DNA of 64,000 bases. Origin: Mastigias papua. Taxonomy: Eukaryota; Cnidaria; Scyphozoa; Rhizostomeae; Mastigiidae. Of this stretch, positions 1 through 13,260 are shown piece after piece (the stretch's first letter is position 1; every line of letters starts with the position of its first letter). The stretch lies in contig OZ025278.1 of the NCBI GenBank assembly GCA_964019165.1, positions 221,001 through 285,000 on the forward strand, written 5' to 3'. The notes under the pieces are model-generated. The model was given only the letters and a program-made list of their open reading frames with translations. It had not been told where the DNA came from and made no database searches. The position numbers and the translations under genes were made by a program.

Positions 1-792
1 GGAAGTGAAATCTGTATTCGTTACCGGAGAAACTTAGAACAGATTCAAGGTGAGATTTACTCATATCATTTGGCAAAACTGCTTGGTATCCGAAATGTTT
101 TGGAGCCACAACTGGTATTGATCAACGAAACAAATAGTTTCTGGCGACGGATAAATATCGCAGACAATGCTTGGGAAAATATGAGACTGATAACTGTGAC
201 CAAGTTCGTCAAAGAAGCATTACCTGTTCGTTTGCCAGATGTCATTTTGCGGCGAAATTTCAGAGTTGACTTGAACAGCTCGTTTTGTGGTTTGAAAAAT
301 GAGACTAATTTTGGAATAATGATGTTTTTATTGCAATGGTCTGATTTAGTCATTTTTGATTATCTAATTGGGAATTTTGATCGTGTCGTCAGCAATATGT
401 TTAATATGCAATGGCACTCGAGCAGTTTGATGGATCCTATTGAAAACCTAGTGCAAGTAAAAGATGGAGGAATATTGCTGTTCATTGACAATGAGGAAGG
501 ATTCTCTCACGGATATCGCCTGCTAGACCATTACGGGAAATTTAATATCAAATTAATCAGAAACATGTGTATATTTCGAAGAGACACTTTGAAAAAGTTG
601 GAATCTGTTAGTCGATTATCCGCAGAAGAACTTCACGAGCAACTCTGGTATTCTATTGTTGGCAGCTCGAATAAATCACCAATTTTGGATTACTTCGTGA
701 GAATGTCAGAAAGTAATATCAATATCTTAAAAAGAAGAATAGATTTAGTTCATAAATTCGTAAGAGCATGCAGTCAGAGAAGTGGGGTTTAG
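1..792 (+). CDS. FJX1: Four-jointed box kinase (FJX1/Fj), C-terminal part
   Basis: The frame is open from the first base of the window, so this is the 3' part of a coding exon: 263 residues ending at TAG 790-792. Family knowledge: Four-jointed is a Golgi-resident type II membrane kinase that phosphorylates cadherin repeats of Fat and Dachsous and tunes planar polarity and growth. Seen here: an RRNLEQIQGEIYSYHLAKLLG stretch near the start, typical of the family's N-lobe; DYLIGNFDR at fragment residues 120-128, the catalytic-loop-like motif; and FIDNEEGFSHGYR with the DNE triad at 163-165, which corresponds to the acidic motif needed for Drosophila Fj activity. The tail ends in RSGV, close to the vertebrate RSGT ending. 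The N-terminal membrane anchor lies outside the window. Nothing looks broken. The family call is secure; the upstream exon structure cannot be seen. Confidence 0.9.
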   Translation, partial: GSEICIRYRRNLEQIQGEIYSYHLAKLLGIRNVLEPQLVLINETNSFWRRINIADNAWENMRLITVTKFVKEALPVRLPDVILRRNFRVDLNSSFCGLKNETNFGIMMFLLQWSDLVIFDYLIGNFDRVVSNMFNMQWHSSSLMDPIENLVQVKDGGILLFIDNEEGFSHGYRLLDHYGKFNIKLIRNMCIFRRDTLKKLESVSRLSAEELHEQLWYSIVGSSNKSPILDYFVRMSESNINILKRRIDLVHKFVRACSQRSGV

Positions 793-2390
793 TTTATATC
801 AGAGAAGAAATTAATTGGAAAAATTTTCTGAAGCCATCGCTTCATTTATGATGTTGTGTCTGTCACTGATAGAAAGCAGATTAACTGTGGTCCCTATGTG
901 CCTGAAAGTGAAGAGCAGCAAGTTGCAAATATCACTTAAGCTTTGAGTTTGACTATGGTTGTAGAGGTTATCAGCCCTCTATATTCCATCGCGAGATTAA
1001 TGCAGTATTCCTCTTGTCCTAAGCTTCGTGGCTCAGTTCCATTTCAAGTTTTTACAAGGACGCAATAGTCTTTTGTTGATATTACAGGCCCATTGATAAA
1101 CAGCACGAATTTTATGATCCAAACCTCACATCCTTACGTTCTGGTTGTAGTGCATCAACGCCCGCCTTTAGACCCGTAATTACTTATCGCCCTCATAAAC
1201 GATGGATGTATATTGGTGCACCCCACTTTTGAAGACTTGGGCACTACATAGCTACACATGTGTGTTTAACGTAAGGTGTTCTCATCTGTTTCTACCATGT
1301 TTTCCATAACTAGAAGGTCTGACCTACTTAGTGTATCGTTGCCATCCGCTGGCTTTGTCAAATAAGTCCACGTGTTTACATATTGGTATCCTTAATATTG
1401 AATTCTCTTTCATTCCTAAATACATATATTCCCTTTCGGCATTTACAGCCAACGGCGAACATTCATTATTGCCAAATAGTACTTTAATGATATATTCCCA
1501 TTGTATTTACCAAGCACTCCCCATTAATTCAATCAATATTGGCATTTCTCTTTAATCTCTCGATCCTCTTGTAGTCCCTTTCTTGTTTTACCTCTTACCA
1601 TATCTTCCCTGCAATTTTCGCTCCGTCTGATCCTTTGTCTAACTTTCCTCAATCATTATCCAATTGTCTTTTTTATTCTTTCGAGGATTGCGTTCTATTA
1701 ATCTTACCTTCGTGTATTCCAATCTTATTCCGTGTTTCTATGTTCCCCTCACTGAGTTATTCCTTTATTCTCTTTCATTTTCTGATGAATTTATCGTATT
1801 TGTCTCCTCCACGGGCGTTATCCTTTGCGTTCCGATCAATAGTTAGCATATAATTTGTTTGCCAAGTTCACCGAGCTTTGATGCTTCGTAGATCCACAAA
1901 GCCGATGTATTGTCGCAATCAAAGTTCTTGGAAAATTTCAAGCTTAAATATGTGGTGTGATTTCAAAACCCATGAGCCTCAGCTCTTTTCTTTTAACTCA
2001 TATTGTCAGTTTTTCTTGACTCTTCTCAATCTAACAGAAAAACTGCAAACATATGTATCAGACATAGATATAAATCTAATTTTGTATTCGACCATTTGCT
2101 GGATTTTCATCTTATGTTAATAAGGAAAGGATTAATTTGTACGTAACTGCAATATATATTGAATTGGATTAGATTGAAACTGAATTCAAGCACCATTTAT
2201 TTACTAGTCTATTGTGTTTCGTAGAACCTAGACCCGAAAATCTTTCCAAAGTTATAATTTGCAATTTGTGCAATTTGTCCTTCACAATTTGCAGTTTATT
2301 TTAATTAATCGCACTCAAGTTTGACAGTCTTGTAGCTACGCGTAAAGATCTTTAAAGAGCTAGTCTACTTAATATGTGCAAAAACAGACA
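793..2390. other. Intergenic, no gene seen
   Basis: This stretch follows the Four-jointed stop. Only short, low-complexity open frames of 60-80 codons occur, with no recognisable domain. It probably holds the 3' UTR of Four-jointed, but I see no clear polyadenylation signal close to the stop. Confidence 0.4.
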
Positions 2391-2393
2391 GAC

Positions 2394-2580
<187 letters not shown>

Positions 2581-2581
<1 letters not shown>

Positions 2582-3896
2582 ACTTTGACTGGCTTCCATT
2601 TCCATGCCGCTTTTATATCATGTACTGCCTTCCTCCTTCGCAAGATTTGTATGAATTCCAGCGAGTTTTATGCCTTTGATAGTCGTATTACGTTGCACTG
2701 CTTCAAAGTGCCCGAAGGTAGTGAATACGTGAAAGCAATGAAGGATGAAACGTAATACTAGGATACAAGAGGGGGGAGGGGGGAATGACGAAAGAAGGAA
2801 TATGGTACACGGAATATTTTGCCATTATTGGTAGTATTGTGTACTTTCGGTACAAGTGTTGATCTTTTGCTAAAAGCCAATTGTAAATTCGGTTCTCACT
2901 TTCTCTGAGCTTGGATTAGATTTAATCAATCCTTTCTGAAGAATGATAAACATGCATTGCTGTGATAAAGAATCAGTTTGAAAATAAGTTTTATGTTAGT
3001 AGGGACAGATTTATTTAGCATTTTATTACAGATTATGGGTTAGTCACTCGGACTGTTTTATGTCTTCAGTGTCGGCAGTTAAATATTTTTCTTGTTTGCA
3101 TAATATGAATCTTGTAATCTTGATCAAGATAATATTAAATCTGAAACAAAGTAATAAAGATGAATTATTGCATAATTTGATCCATTTTTAATCTATCTTA
3201 TAGCTGAATCGTTTTCCCTTACATTTACGCATACTTGATATTTATAGATGGCCTTTAACTCGTTTTGTGTTTATATCTGTTTCATTCAGTGCTGTTATGT
3301 TTATGATATATAGTAGTTTCATAAATATCAACTCCCATATGGCACTAGGACACTAATACTTGTTTGTTTGTTTGTTTTTTTGTACTTGTTTGTGTTTTCC
3401 AAGGATTGTCGTTGTTATCCTATGTCTACGCCATCCCATTATGCGCATATGAAATTTCTAAGCAATTCGTACTGAACCCAATGCCCACATCATCTGACCA
3501 TTTTCATGCAATGATTCACACTCATTCCCTCTTTGCAAACATTCAGCCCATAGAATCATTACGCTTGACTGATGCCAGTTAGCAATTCATTCCTCCTAGT
3601 GATGAACAGAAGTCACTTCTTTTATCATATCATGTTTCAGCATTAGCCTCTTTATATTACCGTCATACTCTCAGTTAATCCAAACTCTCTCCACCTCTAA
3701 CGAACAGTGTTTTTCGTAAAAATTTTTATTGTATATAAGCCTCATCGTGGAAGTCAAACTTTTTCCAACGGACATATGTAGGAATGGTAAATTGCCCTTG
3801 AGAAGTTCACAAAGGATATATGTAATAGGAATGAGAACTGAAATATACGATGGAGATAAATCATAGCCAACTCATTTACGCATATTTTACTTGCAG
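2581..3896. other. No confident gene
   Basis: Open frames exist (for example 72 codons ending at 3582), but none shows a recognisable domain or convincing splice context. If the exon pair at 3897-4386 is real, its upstream exons should lie here; I could not identify them. Confidence 0.3.
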
Positions 3897-4386
3897 GAAT
3901 TCTGGCAGTAATATCTCAATGGGCAAAACTGAATTCTTTAAAACCAATGCGCCGTCCCGATCGTCACAAGTTAAGCATGAAATCGAAGGGTCTGAGGTAT
4001 TCTGATTTCTCATTGTCTTTCTCTTCACCATTCATGGAGTTTGTGTGTCATTTTCTTCTAATAGAGTGGCTTTATTTACATCATTTGCTTGGATTGTAGG
4101 TTGTGATGGTTTGACCAGTAGATTTCTCTAAAGTGTTGAGTTAAAAATTTTTGATTGTGTATTTATACGCATTTTGCATAAAGTTTAAAGCATGATTTTG
4201 CTTTAAGACCCTAAATGTTTGTTTTCCGTACTGAAAGATTTAGTTCCGCAAGGAATGTAAACTTAAGCCATTAATTTGTTCGAACACGTGTTTTAGATTG
4301 GCTCTCAAATGGAACAACCACAAGTTGGAGGGGCACAAGCGTGGGCAATTAAAACAGCTGAAAGTTCAACCGACTTTTCACCTTGA
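3897..4386 (+). CDS. Possible two terminal exons of an unrecognised gene
   Basis: A candidate exon 3897-3996 follows a polypyrimidine tract and TTGCAG and ends at GAG|GTATTC. It is open in the frame beginning NSGSNISMGKTEFF and ending HEIEGSE. A second candidate, 4297-4386, follows TTTTAG and continues in phase as IGSQMEQPQVGGAQAW, ending FSP-stop at 4384-4386. The joined peptide is hydrophilic and could be the C-terminal tail of a larger protein. No domain is recognised and no upstream exon was found, so chance splice signals are a real alternative. Confidence 0.3.
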
Positions 4387-6383
4387 TAATTCATCAAACT
4401 TATTATCTGATTATTGACTTCTCTGTTTTACTAAGCTTTCTCTCAAGTGCATTAGTCTTTTCTTGGGATCTATGTTTCAGTTTCATTAATTGGTAAATAG
4501 TTTTGGCAGTGATAGTGTTTTCCGCGTTGCTCCAAGTGCTGGTCATTGATTTGCACTTTCCAATTGTTTCCCTAACATTTTAAATGCTACAGGGACTGCA
4601 ATTTCTTTGTATGTCAATTAATTCGTTGCGGATTTTTGGAATAAAATATGGATGTAGAAGCAAAACTCTAAGCAATGGCAAAACTTTGTTTTCATTAGGG
4701 AGGACCCTAGCTCAAAGGTGACCAATGAAAAGCTGGCTTGCTTGATGAAGGAGCATTTCATGCTCAAAAAATGAAAACTGAGCCATAAGAATAAGTGAAA
4801 TTCTACAGAATTGCCTGACCAATATGCCAGCAGCCAAAACATTTCCATAAAAGACCACTTTGATAGTTGGTTGTGCCACAATCACACTAGTTTTACCCCA
4901 GCTCTTAGTAGCACACAAAGTAGTGGGAATCAATCCATCTTTTAATTTCCCAATCCATGTTTTGATTAGTCCAAAATCAACTACTTCATTTGGTCTTAAT
5001 TTCACTAGCCTGGAAGACACACTAATTAATTTGCTAATAGTAATATTTTTATGCAGTTTTAGAAGCTTCTTTAGAAGACAGTTTTGCTTTGTTTGTTTTG
5101 TGTGTCAATACTTTTAGTTGGGGTTTTATTTTTGTATATGTGTAGAAGTGAATTACCAAGGAAATACTTCTCAAGAATATTTCCAGAAGAGATGCAAGGT
5201 ACCAAATGACTCGTGCCTTTTTTGTATATAGTCTACCATCTTTAAGTCTAATATGAAGTCATTTGAAGTGAATATCACTCAGAAGATAAATTCAAAAATT
5301 ATCAGATGAATTACACTTTAGTACATTGGACATTACTTGAACATAATTTTTGGTGCAGTTTTAGCACCATTCAATGAGAAAGAATTTTTTCAAATATTTG
5401 GATAGCTGTCATTTACACGGCCTGCCTTAACAATAACAGTCTGCTACAAATTAGGCAACATACAACATCATTTTATGACTTCAAAACATTTACATATATG
5501 ACATAAGTTAATAAACATCCATTATATCTACTCACTACTAAATACATGTCTAAGGCTTCTTTTACAATGTTAAATGTTGCATTCTTAAGTCTGATGTTCA
5601 GTTTTCCATCCTTTATTTCTATCTTCCATGTTTCTTAAATTGAGTCTTTTCCCAAAACATTGAGCATGTGTGCTTGCAATGATAATAGCCAGTTGTAGAG
5701 TTAATCTGTGTTTGGTGATATTTTGATGTAGTAATGTTTGATCTTGAATTTCATTAATATCTTTAACAGCAAACAAAATTGTTGAATTCCTTTCTTCTGG
5801 CTTGGGTGTTATGGATTTGCATGGCTATTCAGGTCATTAGCAGACTTCATATCAAATGAAAGTTTCCATAAACAGAGTCAAAATATCCAATAAACTATAG
5901 AGATGTTGTTGTCAGTTTTGGAATAGATTTATTTGTCACATTTGCTGCATCTGAGCCTCATTCACCATTTCTGGTAATCCGTTGTTAAACTGCAAGTCTG
6001 CTTTCCACAGAGGCCAACTGCTGTATGGTTGTGGTCCAATTATAAGATTGTCATACAAAATATCAGAATATACTCGCAATAACTAGCTCCACACTATCTA
6101 TTCTTCGAATGCCATTATGTAAAGTAGAATTCTTGGCTTAAATTCTAAACGGTAGTTTTCAACAAAAGGTTGTCATCAACATTACATTATTCTACAAATG
6201 AGACACACTTTCTACATTAAAAGCAGATCCTGTCAGTTCATGGCTGCATGATTACACAAAAACAAAGAATTGTTTTTGATAATTAGTAATATGCACGCTT
6301 GAAGTTCTTCTTTTATTTCAGAATGCCAGGCTGGGACCCATTCCATATCGTTTGGAATATTCTAGCTCGTTTCATCGAAGTTT
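4387..6383. other. Intergenic, nothing recognised
   Basis: AT-rich sequence without a supported gene. Two open frames of 85-102 codons overlap on opposite strands at 4712-5117, with no homology I can name. The low-coordinate end must hold the 3' UTR of the minus-strand TMEM60 gene. Confidence 0.4.
6312..6317 (-). terminator. Candidate polyadenylation signal of TMEM60
   Basis: AATAAA on the minus strand, about 65 bases beyond the TMEM60 stop codon. Position and orientation fit a short 3' UTR. Confidence 0.45.
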
Positions 6384-6845
6384 TCATGAAATATATAGGT
6401 TCTGGCAGTTTGGCAATGAACCTAAACCGTAACTCGCCATTGGCCTAGCAGACTTCACTGTCGCAAGAATTGCATCTCCTGCCAATGACAAAAGAAGAAG
6501 CCATAAGGGTATAAAGATTTGGACGTAGGCTGCATCCGTTAAGCCATCAAGCCTTGCACAAAGAGCCAAGAGAAATGCCAGCTTAAGAAGTGTTAAATAC
6601 AGCAGCCATATTTTCCTGCGTTTTCCCAAGTTGATATCTGGATATGGGTTACGGCCAGACTTGAAATGCATTATGATCAAAACAACAAGTGCGGTTATTA
6701 CCACTGCATCTAAAATCCAAAGTGGTATGAAAACCAAATGCCACAGCCATTTTGTGCGACGATCAAGTTGAACAACACATAATATCAAGAACACGGTTGA
6801 AAATACCAAAACAAACCAAGCTCTTTGCACAAGTGTCATCTTCAT
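6384..6845 (-). CDS. TMEM60: TMEM60-like four-pass membrane protein
   Basis: Single-exon protein of 153 residues. I chose the ATG at 6843-6845 because the sequence from MKMTLVQRAW onward aligns with the start of vertebrate TMEM60 (133 residues); a further in-frame ATG at 6981-6983 would add 46 unrelated residues. Four hydrophobic segments lie at about residues 8-27, 33-58, 78-97 and 107-128. A FIPLW motif occurs twice (VFIPLWILD and IFIPLWLLL), pointing to an internal duplication, and the pattern KLAFLLALCARLDG before the last helix is characteristic. The family shares the TMEM185-type fold and its molecular role is not established. The C-terminus is about 20 residues longer than in vertebrates. 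The gene stands alone on the minus strand between plus-strand genes. Confidence 0.82.
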   Translation of the reverse strand: MKMTLVQRAWFVLVFSTVFLILCVVQLDRRTKWLWHLVFIPLWILDAVVITALVVLIIMHFKSGRNPYPDINLGKRRKIWLLYLTLLKLAFLLALCARLDGLTDAAYVQIFIPLWLLLLSLAGDAILATVKSARPMASYGLGSLPNCQNLYIS

Positions 6846-7754
6846 TAATTTATGTCCATCAGTAAACAGCCTCGGTTTCTCACGGAAGTTATCGACGGGC
6901 GCCTTCGGCGTTTCTTTTATGTAGCACAATGGACGATAGCAACCCACTGTCAGCATATATACTGTACTGCCACTTTTCCACATGTTTTATAGCCAACACT
7001 GACCCTGTTGACAAAATGATAGGTAAATAATCTTGACTTAAAGAAATGCATTGGTTCCTCCAAGCATAGGTAAGGGAGAAATTTGTAAACAGCAATAAAC
7101 AGAAACTGTTACAGATGTGCTCAACAACCTGGAGAAGGACAATTCTCAAAGGTTGCATTCATGTGTTTGTATATTTCTGTAATTTTCTGATTTCCTAATT
7201 GGATAACCTATTTATTATGCAACCTTTCCATATTCTATTTGATGAGTTACTTGAACTAGCTACAATGGCATGATTCCGAGAAAAACATTATTATATATTC
7301 TATCAAAAACCCCAACTTTGTTCAAATATTATTACATCTTGCAGCTTCATGATAAAAATAAGTTGCTTTCCATGGTGTATCGCTCAACGTGAGAATTGAT
7401 AGAGTTGCCAGATAAATCATAACTTTTTGGAGACGTTGCAAGCTGTTTAAACATTTAGCATGAAAAAAGTTATAACGTACATTACAACATACTAATGCCC
7501 ATTTGCATCTAAAGCAATTTTTGCCAATATTTGGAATGCACTTCATATATATTGTCAGTTTTCAGAACTTGAAAATACAAATCTACTGTACTTCGTAAGT
7601 TGTTGTGTTACATAGTAACTTCATGTTCTAATTGCAACGATTTTTCTGTGAAATTCGTCATAATTCGTAAGTAATTTTGTGATTTTACATCGGTGATATA
7701 AGCAGGCTGCACATAAACAGCATCGGATTACAACCCAGAATCTTCTATGAAAAG
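6846..7754. other. Upstream region of TMEM60
   Basis: No supported gene. It should contain the TMEM60 promoter and 5' UTR, but no TATA box or other motif stands out at a convincing position. Confidence 0.35.
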
Positions 7755-7759
7755 GCATA

Positions 7760-8551
7760 CAGGCCCGTCGGAACGAAAATGATATTGGGGGGGGGGCTGT
7801 AAATAATGCAGACTGCACTGGGCTCCGGGAGAATTTTTGTTCAACCACGCCCTTTAGATTGCTAGAAAGCAACCTGGCTATACAAATTGCCATTTTCAAT
7901 AGATGAATTACTATTTACAGAATTAAGAAAATTTTTGAAATGGAAGTTGTAAATTGGCTGGAATCTATGTATTTGCAGTCATCTACTAACATTACCTGTG
8001 GCTGAAAAGCTAACGGAATACTTTGCAGTCATTGACAGTAAAACTTTCCTACTGTCTCCGTGCAATGCACGCCAGCAATCAACTTAAGAAATCATAATCA
8101 CTGCCAAAACTCTTTTTCAACCAACTATGCATGTGTGCTTTTGTGTGCTTCATTAACTTTTATACACAAATCTCTGTTCGAAAATTGTCCAAAAATCTGC
8201 TTACCAAATAATCAAATTACCAAACAATACTATCGATGATGAAGTATTTTAAGGTTGATGGAACATAAAAGTCAGACCCTGACGCCCTCCCAGCATCTTC
8301 GCATAACATTCAGTTTTCAAGACTTCACTTTCTTCGCTCATGCTGTTTAACGTTCCTGATCAAGTATACATTGGTTCTTTGAACACGCAATAAATGATTA
8401 AAAGGGATAGCTGGTAACTGAACTGGTTAATATTTTTGCGAATTTATAGTATAGCCTTGCAATGTTTTCTCGAAAATTTATAGAGCAAATAGTTGCAAAA
8501 TATTGGGGGGGCTGAAGCCCCCCCCCAGCCCCCCCGGTTCCGACGGGCCTG
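7760..8551. mobile_element. Non-autonomous DNA transposon, CAGGCCCGTCGGAAC ends
   Basis: A 792-base element bounded by perfect 15-base terminal inverted repeats: CAGGCCCGTCGGAAC at 7760-7774 and its reverse complement at 8537-8551. Direct repeats GCATA flank it at 7755-7759 and 8552-8556, a 5-base target-site duplication. Inside each end lies a long G or C run. No transposase frame is present, so it needed enzyme from elsewhere. The CAG-type termini suggest a hAT-related group that makes 5-base duplications; that assignment is inference. Confidence 0.8.
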
Positions 8552-8556
8552 GCATA

Positions 8557-9174
8557 GACATAACATTGTGTTGACCCATAGATGTTACATGAAAATGTTT
8601 ATAGATGCTATCATTCTGAAGTCGTTTTGAAAACATTAAACTGTCCAAACTTTCCAGTGTGCTTAATCAGTTTCTTTGAATTACACGTTACTTGTATGTA
8701 GGTGAAATATGTGACGAGATGTAGCAAGAAGATGAGAAGCTAAAAAGCTTGAAAAGTCGAAGGAACTAGTGCATGACAGAGGAAATTGCAAATATAAAAT
8801 AATGAGATCGATTAAATTTATGTTGAAGTTAAAGAAGAGGACATGAACTAAATTATTAGGACTTTATTGCTGTAAATTGCTCACATACTTTTTTGTAGTT
8901 AGTTATAAATGCCAAGTTTCGAGTTTAGTTGCACTGGTGAAAATTTATCTAGACATTTCTAACCCTAAACGCGACTGTTTAAAAAACACGTCATTGCACA
9001 GAAGGAGACATGTTTTGAGCTAATCTTGACGTAAACCCCCTGACAGTCACCATATCATCACGTACGTCATATCCTTCGATGTAGTGGCGTCCCATTTCAA
9101 GCAAAGTTGTCTGCAACTCTGAAATTATTCCAGAAGCCACAGAAGCTCCGATTTAACAGAAAAGTATATTCGGC
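8557..9174. other. Intergenic upstream of the metallopeptidase-ShKT gene
   Basis: No gene seen. It should include the promoter of the gene that starts at 9175; no clear TATA element was identified. Confidence 0.35.
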
Positions 9175-12100
9175 ATGTATCGATTAATTTTACTGCTTGG
9201 TTTGTTCTGGAAAAGCGGTATGTACCAATTTATCAACGACTTCTGCGATTCCCGAATTGGGCCACATTCAATTCTAGGGTTTTATGTCTTGAGTCATATG
9301 ATTTATTTCCAGTAGAACGTTGCATTGTAAGTTTACACACTTTTACTTCTAGTGGTATTTCTGAATCAATTTTCATCTACTTTTAAGGTTCTGTCACATG
9401 TAAAAGCTTTGAGAACATTAGAGCAGATTTTTATAATCTCGGTGAGTATGTACCTAAATCAGATTGGGCGCGTCAGATTGATCAAATGCTTTTAGCTCCA
9501 CTTACTTCCTACGCCAGTTGTTTTGAGCATCATCGAATGACAATCAATGTTTTTCTGCAAGGGCAAGCAGCAGAATTTCTTTAGCTGCAATGCCAGTTGC
9601 TATAGCCGTTTAGCAAGAACTTCATCATTAATGTTACTAATACACCTTCTAATATGTCAGACAGCATAGGCCACATTTCTTTTCGAACAACTCTATGACA
9701 CTCATAAAAGGAGAGCTGATATTTTGCCGCCCTGCTTGCACCTTTGTTGTGGGAAAGACATCGTACACAATGGAAGCTGTTACGATAAACCCAAGAAGCA
9801 GGCATCATTTTCAATGTGCAATTGTAAACATTGTCAATGTGCAATTGTACAGTAAGACTCTTTTTTGCCGAAGTAACTACCTATTTGCCCTTTTGCTTTT
9901 TTACAGATTCTATCGATGAGTTCGAATCCATCCCTGAGGAAGTGAGATTGCAAGTTGCAAGTGAATTGTACAACAGCAGCAACAATCAAAATTATTATTA
10001 CCGAAAGAGGCCTGGTAACGCAGTAAGGACTCACCGATGTAATAAAGTGGACCATCATATTCCACGTCATCTCGATTTCATTAGGAAGTATGTTTTGTTT
10101 GCTTTATGCAGGGACGCCTACGCTGGGGCAGGGGGGCAGCTGCCCCTCCTGCCCTTTTCCAAGGACTAAATTATGCTAGTGCAAAAATGTTTATGACGTG
10201 CCCTCAAAAGGAACCTTGCCCTCCTGCCCTGGGTGCGGGCAGGCGTCCCTGGCTTTATGCATAAACTGCGTAATTGGTAAGATATAACAAATACGGGACA
10301 ACTCAGTTTTAGCGCAAACAAGCAGTTTTTCATGGTTCGTTAGTGTACATGTAAGGCTGAGGAGTTTTTAGAATTTATTTGATGCTATGGCTTAGAAACG
10401 CTAGCACTCCCCAGTGGCCTACTGCCTTTTGCATTCAAATCCCTTTATATTGTTGACAATTAAATTAACCCCTATTTATTTACTGTTTTGAAGGCCAGCT
10501 CTGGTTGTCGTGTTTTATATTTGACATGAACAATCATTCGTCCTAACGTTTTTGTCATTCAGCTTGTAAGGGACGCCATGTTGTCTTCTTTAGGTATCCA
10601 TTTTATTCAAAATACACTCATGCATATGGTATCCCTGTGGTAGCACCATCGGTTGTTTCCGACAAGGCTGTGCGGAAGGCTTGTTATATCGTCCAGTTTT
10701 TATTTGCGGATCGAGAGGATATAAGAGAGAATATGTACAAGTACTTTGGACGAGTTGCCATAATTGGAAGACATCAAAGTATGTTGCTTGCTTCATGAGT
10801 TAAAGTTTGATATAATCAAACCAAAATGAGATTTTCTTCCTTAATAGGGCCTGTCATTCTGCACCACAAATTGTATCAATCATTTGTGTGAATCATATTT
10901 AACTGTTAGCTAAGGGACATGATGTCAATTGAATCTACAAAAATGATATAATTTCTGTTTGTCGTAATATCAACTCATGTCGTACTTTTTCACTTGACAA
11001 AATGTTTACTATTAATTTATTTTTTCATTAGAACTTACTCAGATCCCGGAATTCAGTCATCTTCCGGACTGGTGGAACCGACGTGCTCGAGGATTGGGGG
11101 GGACACTGCACATCCCTGTATCATGTGGAGGAGAAGAGAATTTGTTATGCTTGAGGGAAGATCGGTATTATGGGGATGATATTTTTTTCCACGAGACCGT
11201 TCATGCGGTGGCTGTAAGTAGCTTCAAAGAAGCCGGGGGCTTCAAATTTCGTCATCTCACGCTGTGTTTACGCTTGTGCTAGACGCAGAACTGTTATAGA
11301 TCAACACACTTTTATATCAGCTGCCCAACGCATTTTTTGCAGCAGATACAAGACACAGTTTTTTATTGGACATCCAGCAGATACACGGTTTTGTGTCCGT
11401 TAGGGGACCATTATTTTTCGCACAAATATGGATCTGAAACTCTTGAAGAACAGTGCAAACGAAAGTGAACATGAGGGTTTTTGTAGCTGATAACAATTTA
11501 CTTTGTAGTCACAGCCTCAGTTTCACTTGGGAGGCTACACGACGAATATGAGAAATGAAATGCTGGTTTAGGCCACCGATCTCAAGAAACGATTTCGAGC
11601 CCAGTGGCTAAGGCCTCGTTCAACGCTGTAGGGGGCTGGGACCAATGACGTAATACGACACAAGTTTATGCCTGTCGTATTGTCATCTTTAATAACGTCA
11701 TTGATCCTAGACTTGAAAATTGACCCGTTGTAAGGTGTTGCGCAGAAAGTACGAAGTCCAAGTTAATCGTATTCCATCACCTCTTAACAGCATATTTAGA
11801 CCTTCTTATTTGGTTCATTTCGACATTTTTTGCTTAAAGTGACCCACTGTGGTTAAGGCTAAAGTGCAAAGATTTGTTATATGAAATAATACGACTTGTT
11901 TTGAATGTTGAAATCATTGCAGTTTTATTGTATTAGCTTGATTGATTGTTTCTTCGTCTGTAGGAGCTTGCAATAAGAGCAGGCCCACGTGGCGATTTGG
12001 ATGGCCTCTACGCCAAATTGCAAAGGAGTTATAACAATGCAAGACGTAAAGGGCTGTGGAGGAACACGTATTCAATGAACACTGTTAGGGAGTACTTCGC

Positions 12101-13223
12101 AGAGGGAGCGCAGAGTTTCTTCAATTGTCATATATCCGTCCATCCGCCAAATGGGATACACAATAACATTTCAACGAGAGATAAATTAAAAAGATATGAT
12201 CCTGAACTTTATCGACTTCTGGAGGAAGTTTTCCCTTGTAAAAACAAATATTATTGGTGCTATGAGGGTAATGAATATGTTTATATTCATATCTTTTAAC
12301 TTAATGCTTTCATAGTTAGTCATTAAGATGAAACCTAAAAATCAATGATCCATCTACTGACTTGTTTGCTGTTTCGTTAATCTTGAAACCGGATAAGATC
12401 ATGACAGAGAAAATTTTTTCATGAATTCAGTGATATTTTAATCAAATCAACTTTGAAGCAGTAATCAACAACAGAACGAAATTTCATTGGCTTGATTTTG
12501 GTATAATTATTTTTTGATGAAATATTAAGTATGAAAGGAAGTTTAAAGTCTATATTTCATTATGTTTATAATTTTTTCAGGTACTCCACCGAGCCCAGCA
12601 ATGGACTGCGATGTTGGCGGAACACAAAGACCCAGACCGACTCAGAGGACAACCGAAGTACCGACAAAAGGACCAACCGAAGCCCCGACAGAAATACCAA
12701 CAGGAAAAGGTTTACATTTGGAAATATGAATAGCAGTAGAATATGGACTAGAAACTTAACTTTTCATTCAAGAAGAGCATGTAAAACTCTTCATATTAAA
12801 TTGAGTTTTTTCTTGTAAATGATTTATTTCTTTTACTATATTTATGTTAGCCTTTATCAGCTATTCTAGATAAAACATCTTAGGCAACTTAGATGAAAGG
12901 ATTTAATATGATTATAATAAGACCCGTGTTTTATCATTGACTATGTCATGAATCGCCCCTAGCTCTTATCCAAACAAAGAAGCTATAGCCAGTCTTAAGT
13001 CTTACATCAACTTTTGTTTTGGGGCTTGTTCACTTGGGTTTTCTTGTGATCTTAGCTACATCTTACCTCTGTAGTTTGATTTGTCATTGAAAGTTTAACT
13101 GTATTTTTCAGATTGTGTAGACAAGAGTACTTACTGCCGTAGATGGGCAAAAAGAGGCTATTGCAGGGGTACCTATGAAATATATATGAAGCGAAATTGC
13201 AAGAAAAGCTGCAGTTTGTGCCC

Positions 13224-13260
<37 letters not shown>

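Noticed and set aside
4712..5117. Opposed open frames of 85-102 codons
   Set aside because: No recognisable domain, no splice continuity, and the two strands mirror each other; chance frames are likely.
6846..6983. Upstream ATG extending TMEM60 by 46 residues
   Set aside because: The family's conserved N-terminus starts at the inner ATG; the extension has no similarity and is probably 5' UTR.
9312..9326. A 14-base micro-exon in intron 1 of the metallopeptidase-ShKT gene
   Set aside because: It has AG/GT borders but breaks the frame that joins the signal peptide to exon 2; skipping it gives a perfect phase-1 junction.
9831..10169. A 112-codon open frame running from intron 2 into the MITE
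   Set aside because: Only its middle (9907-10087) is real exon; the ends are intron and transposon sequence.
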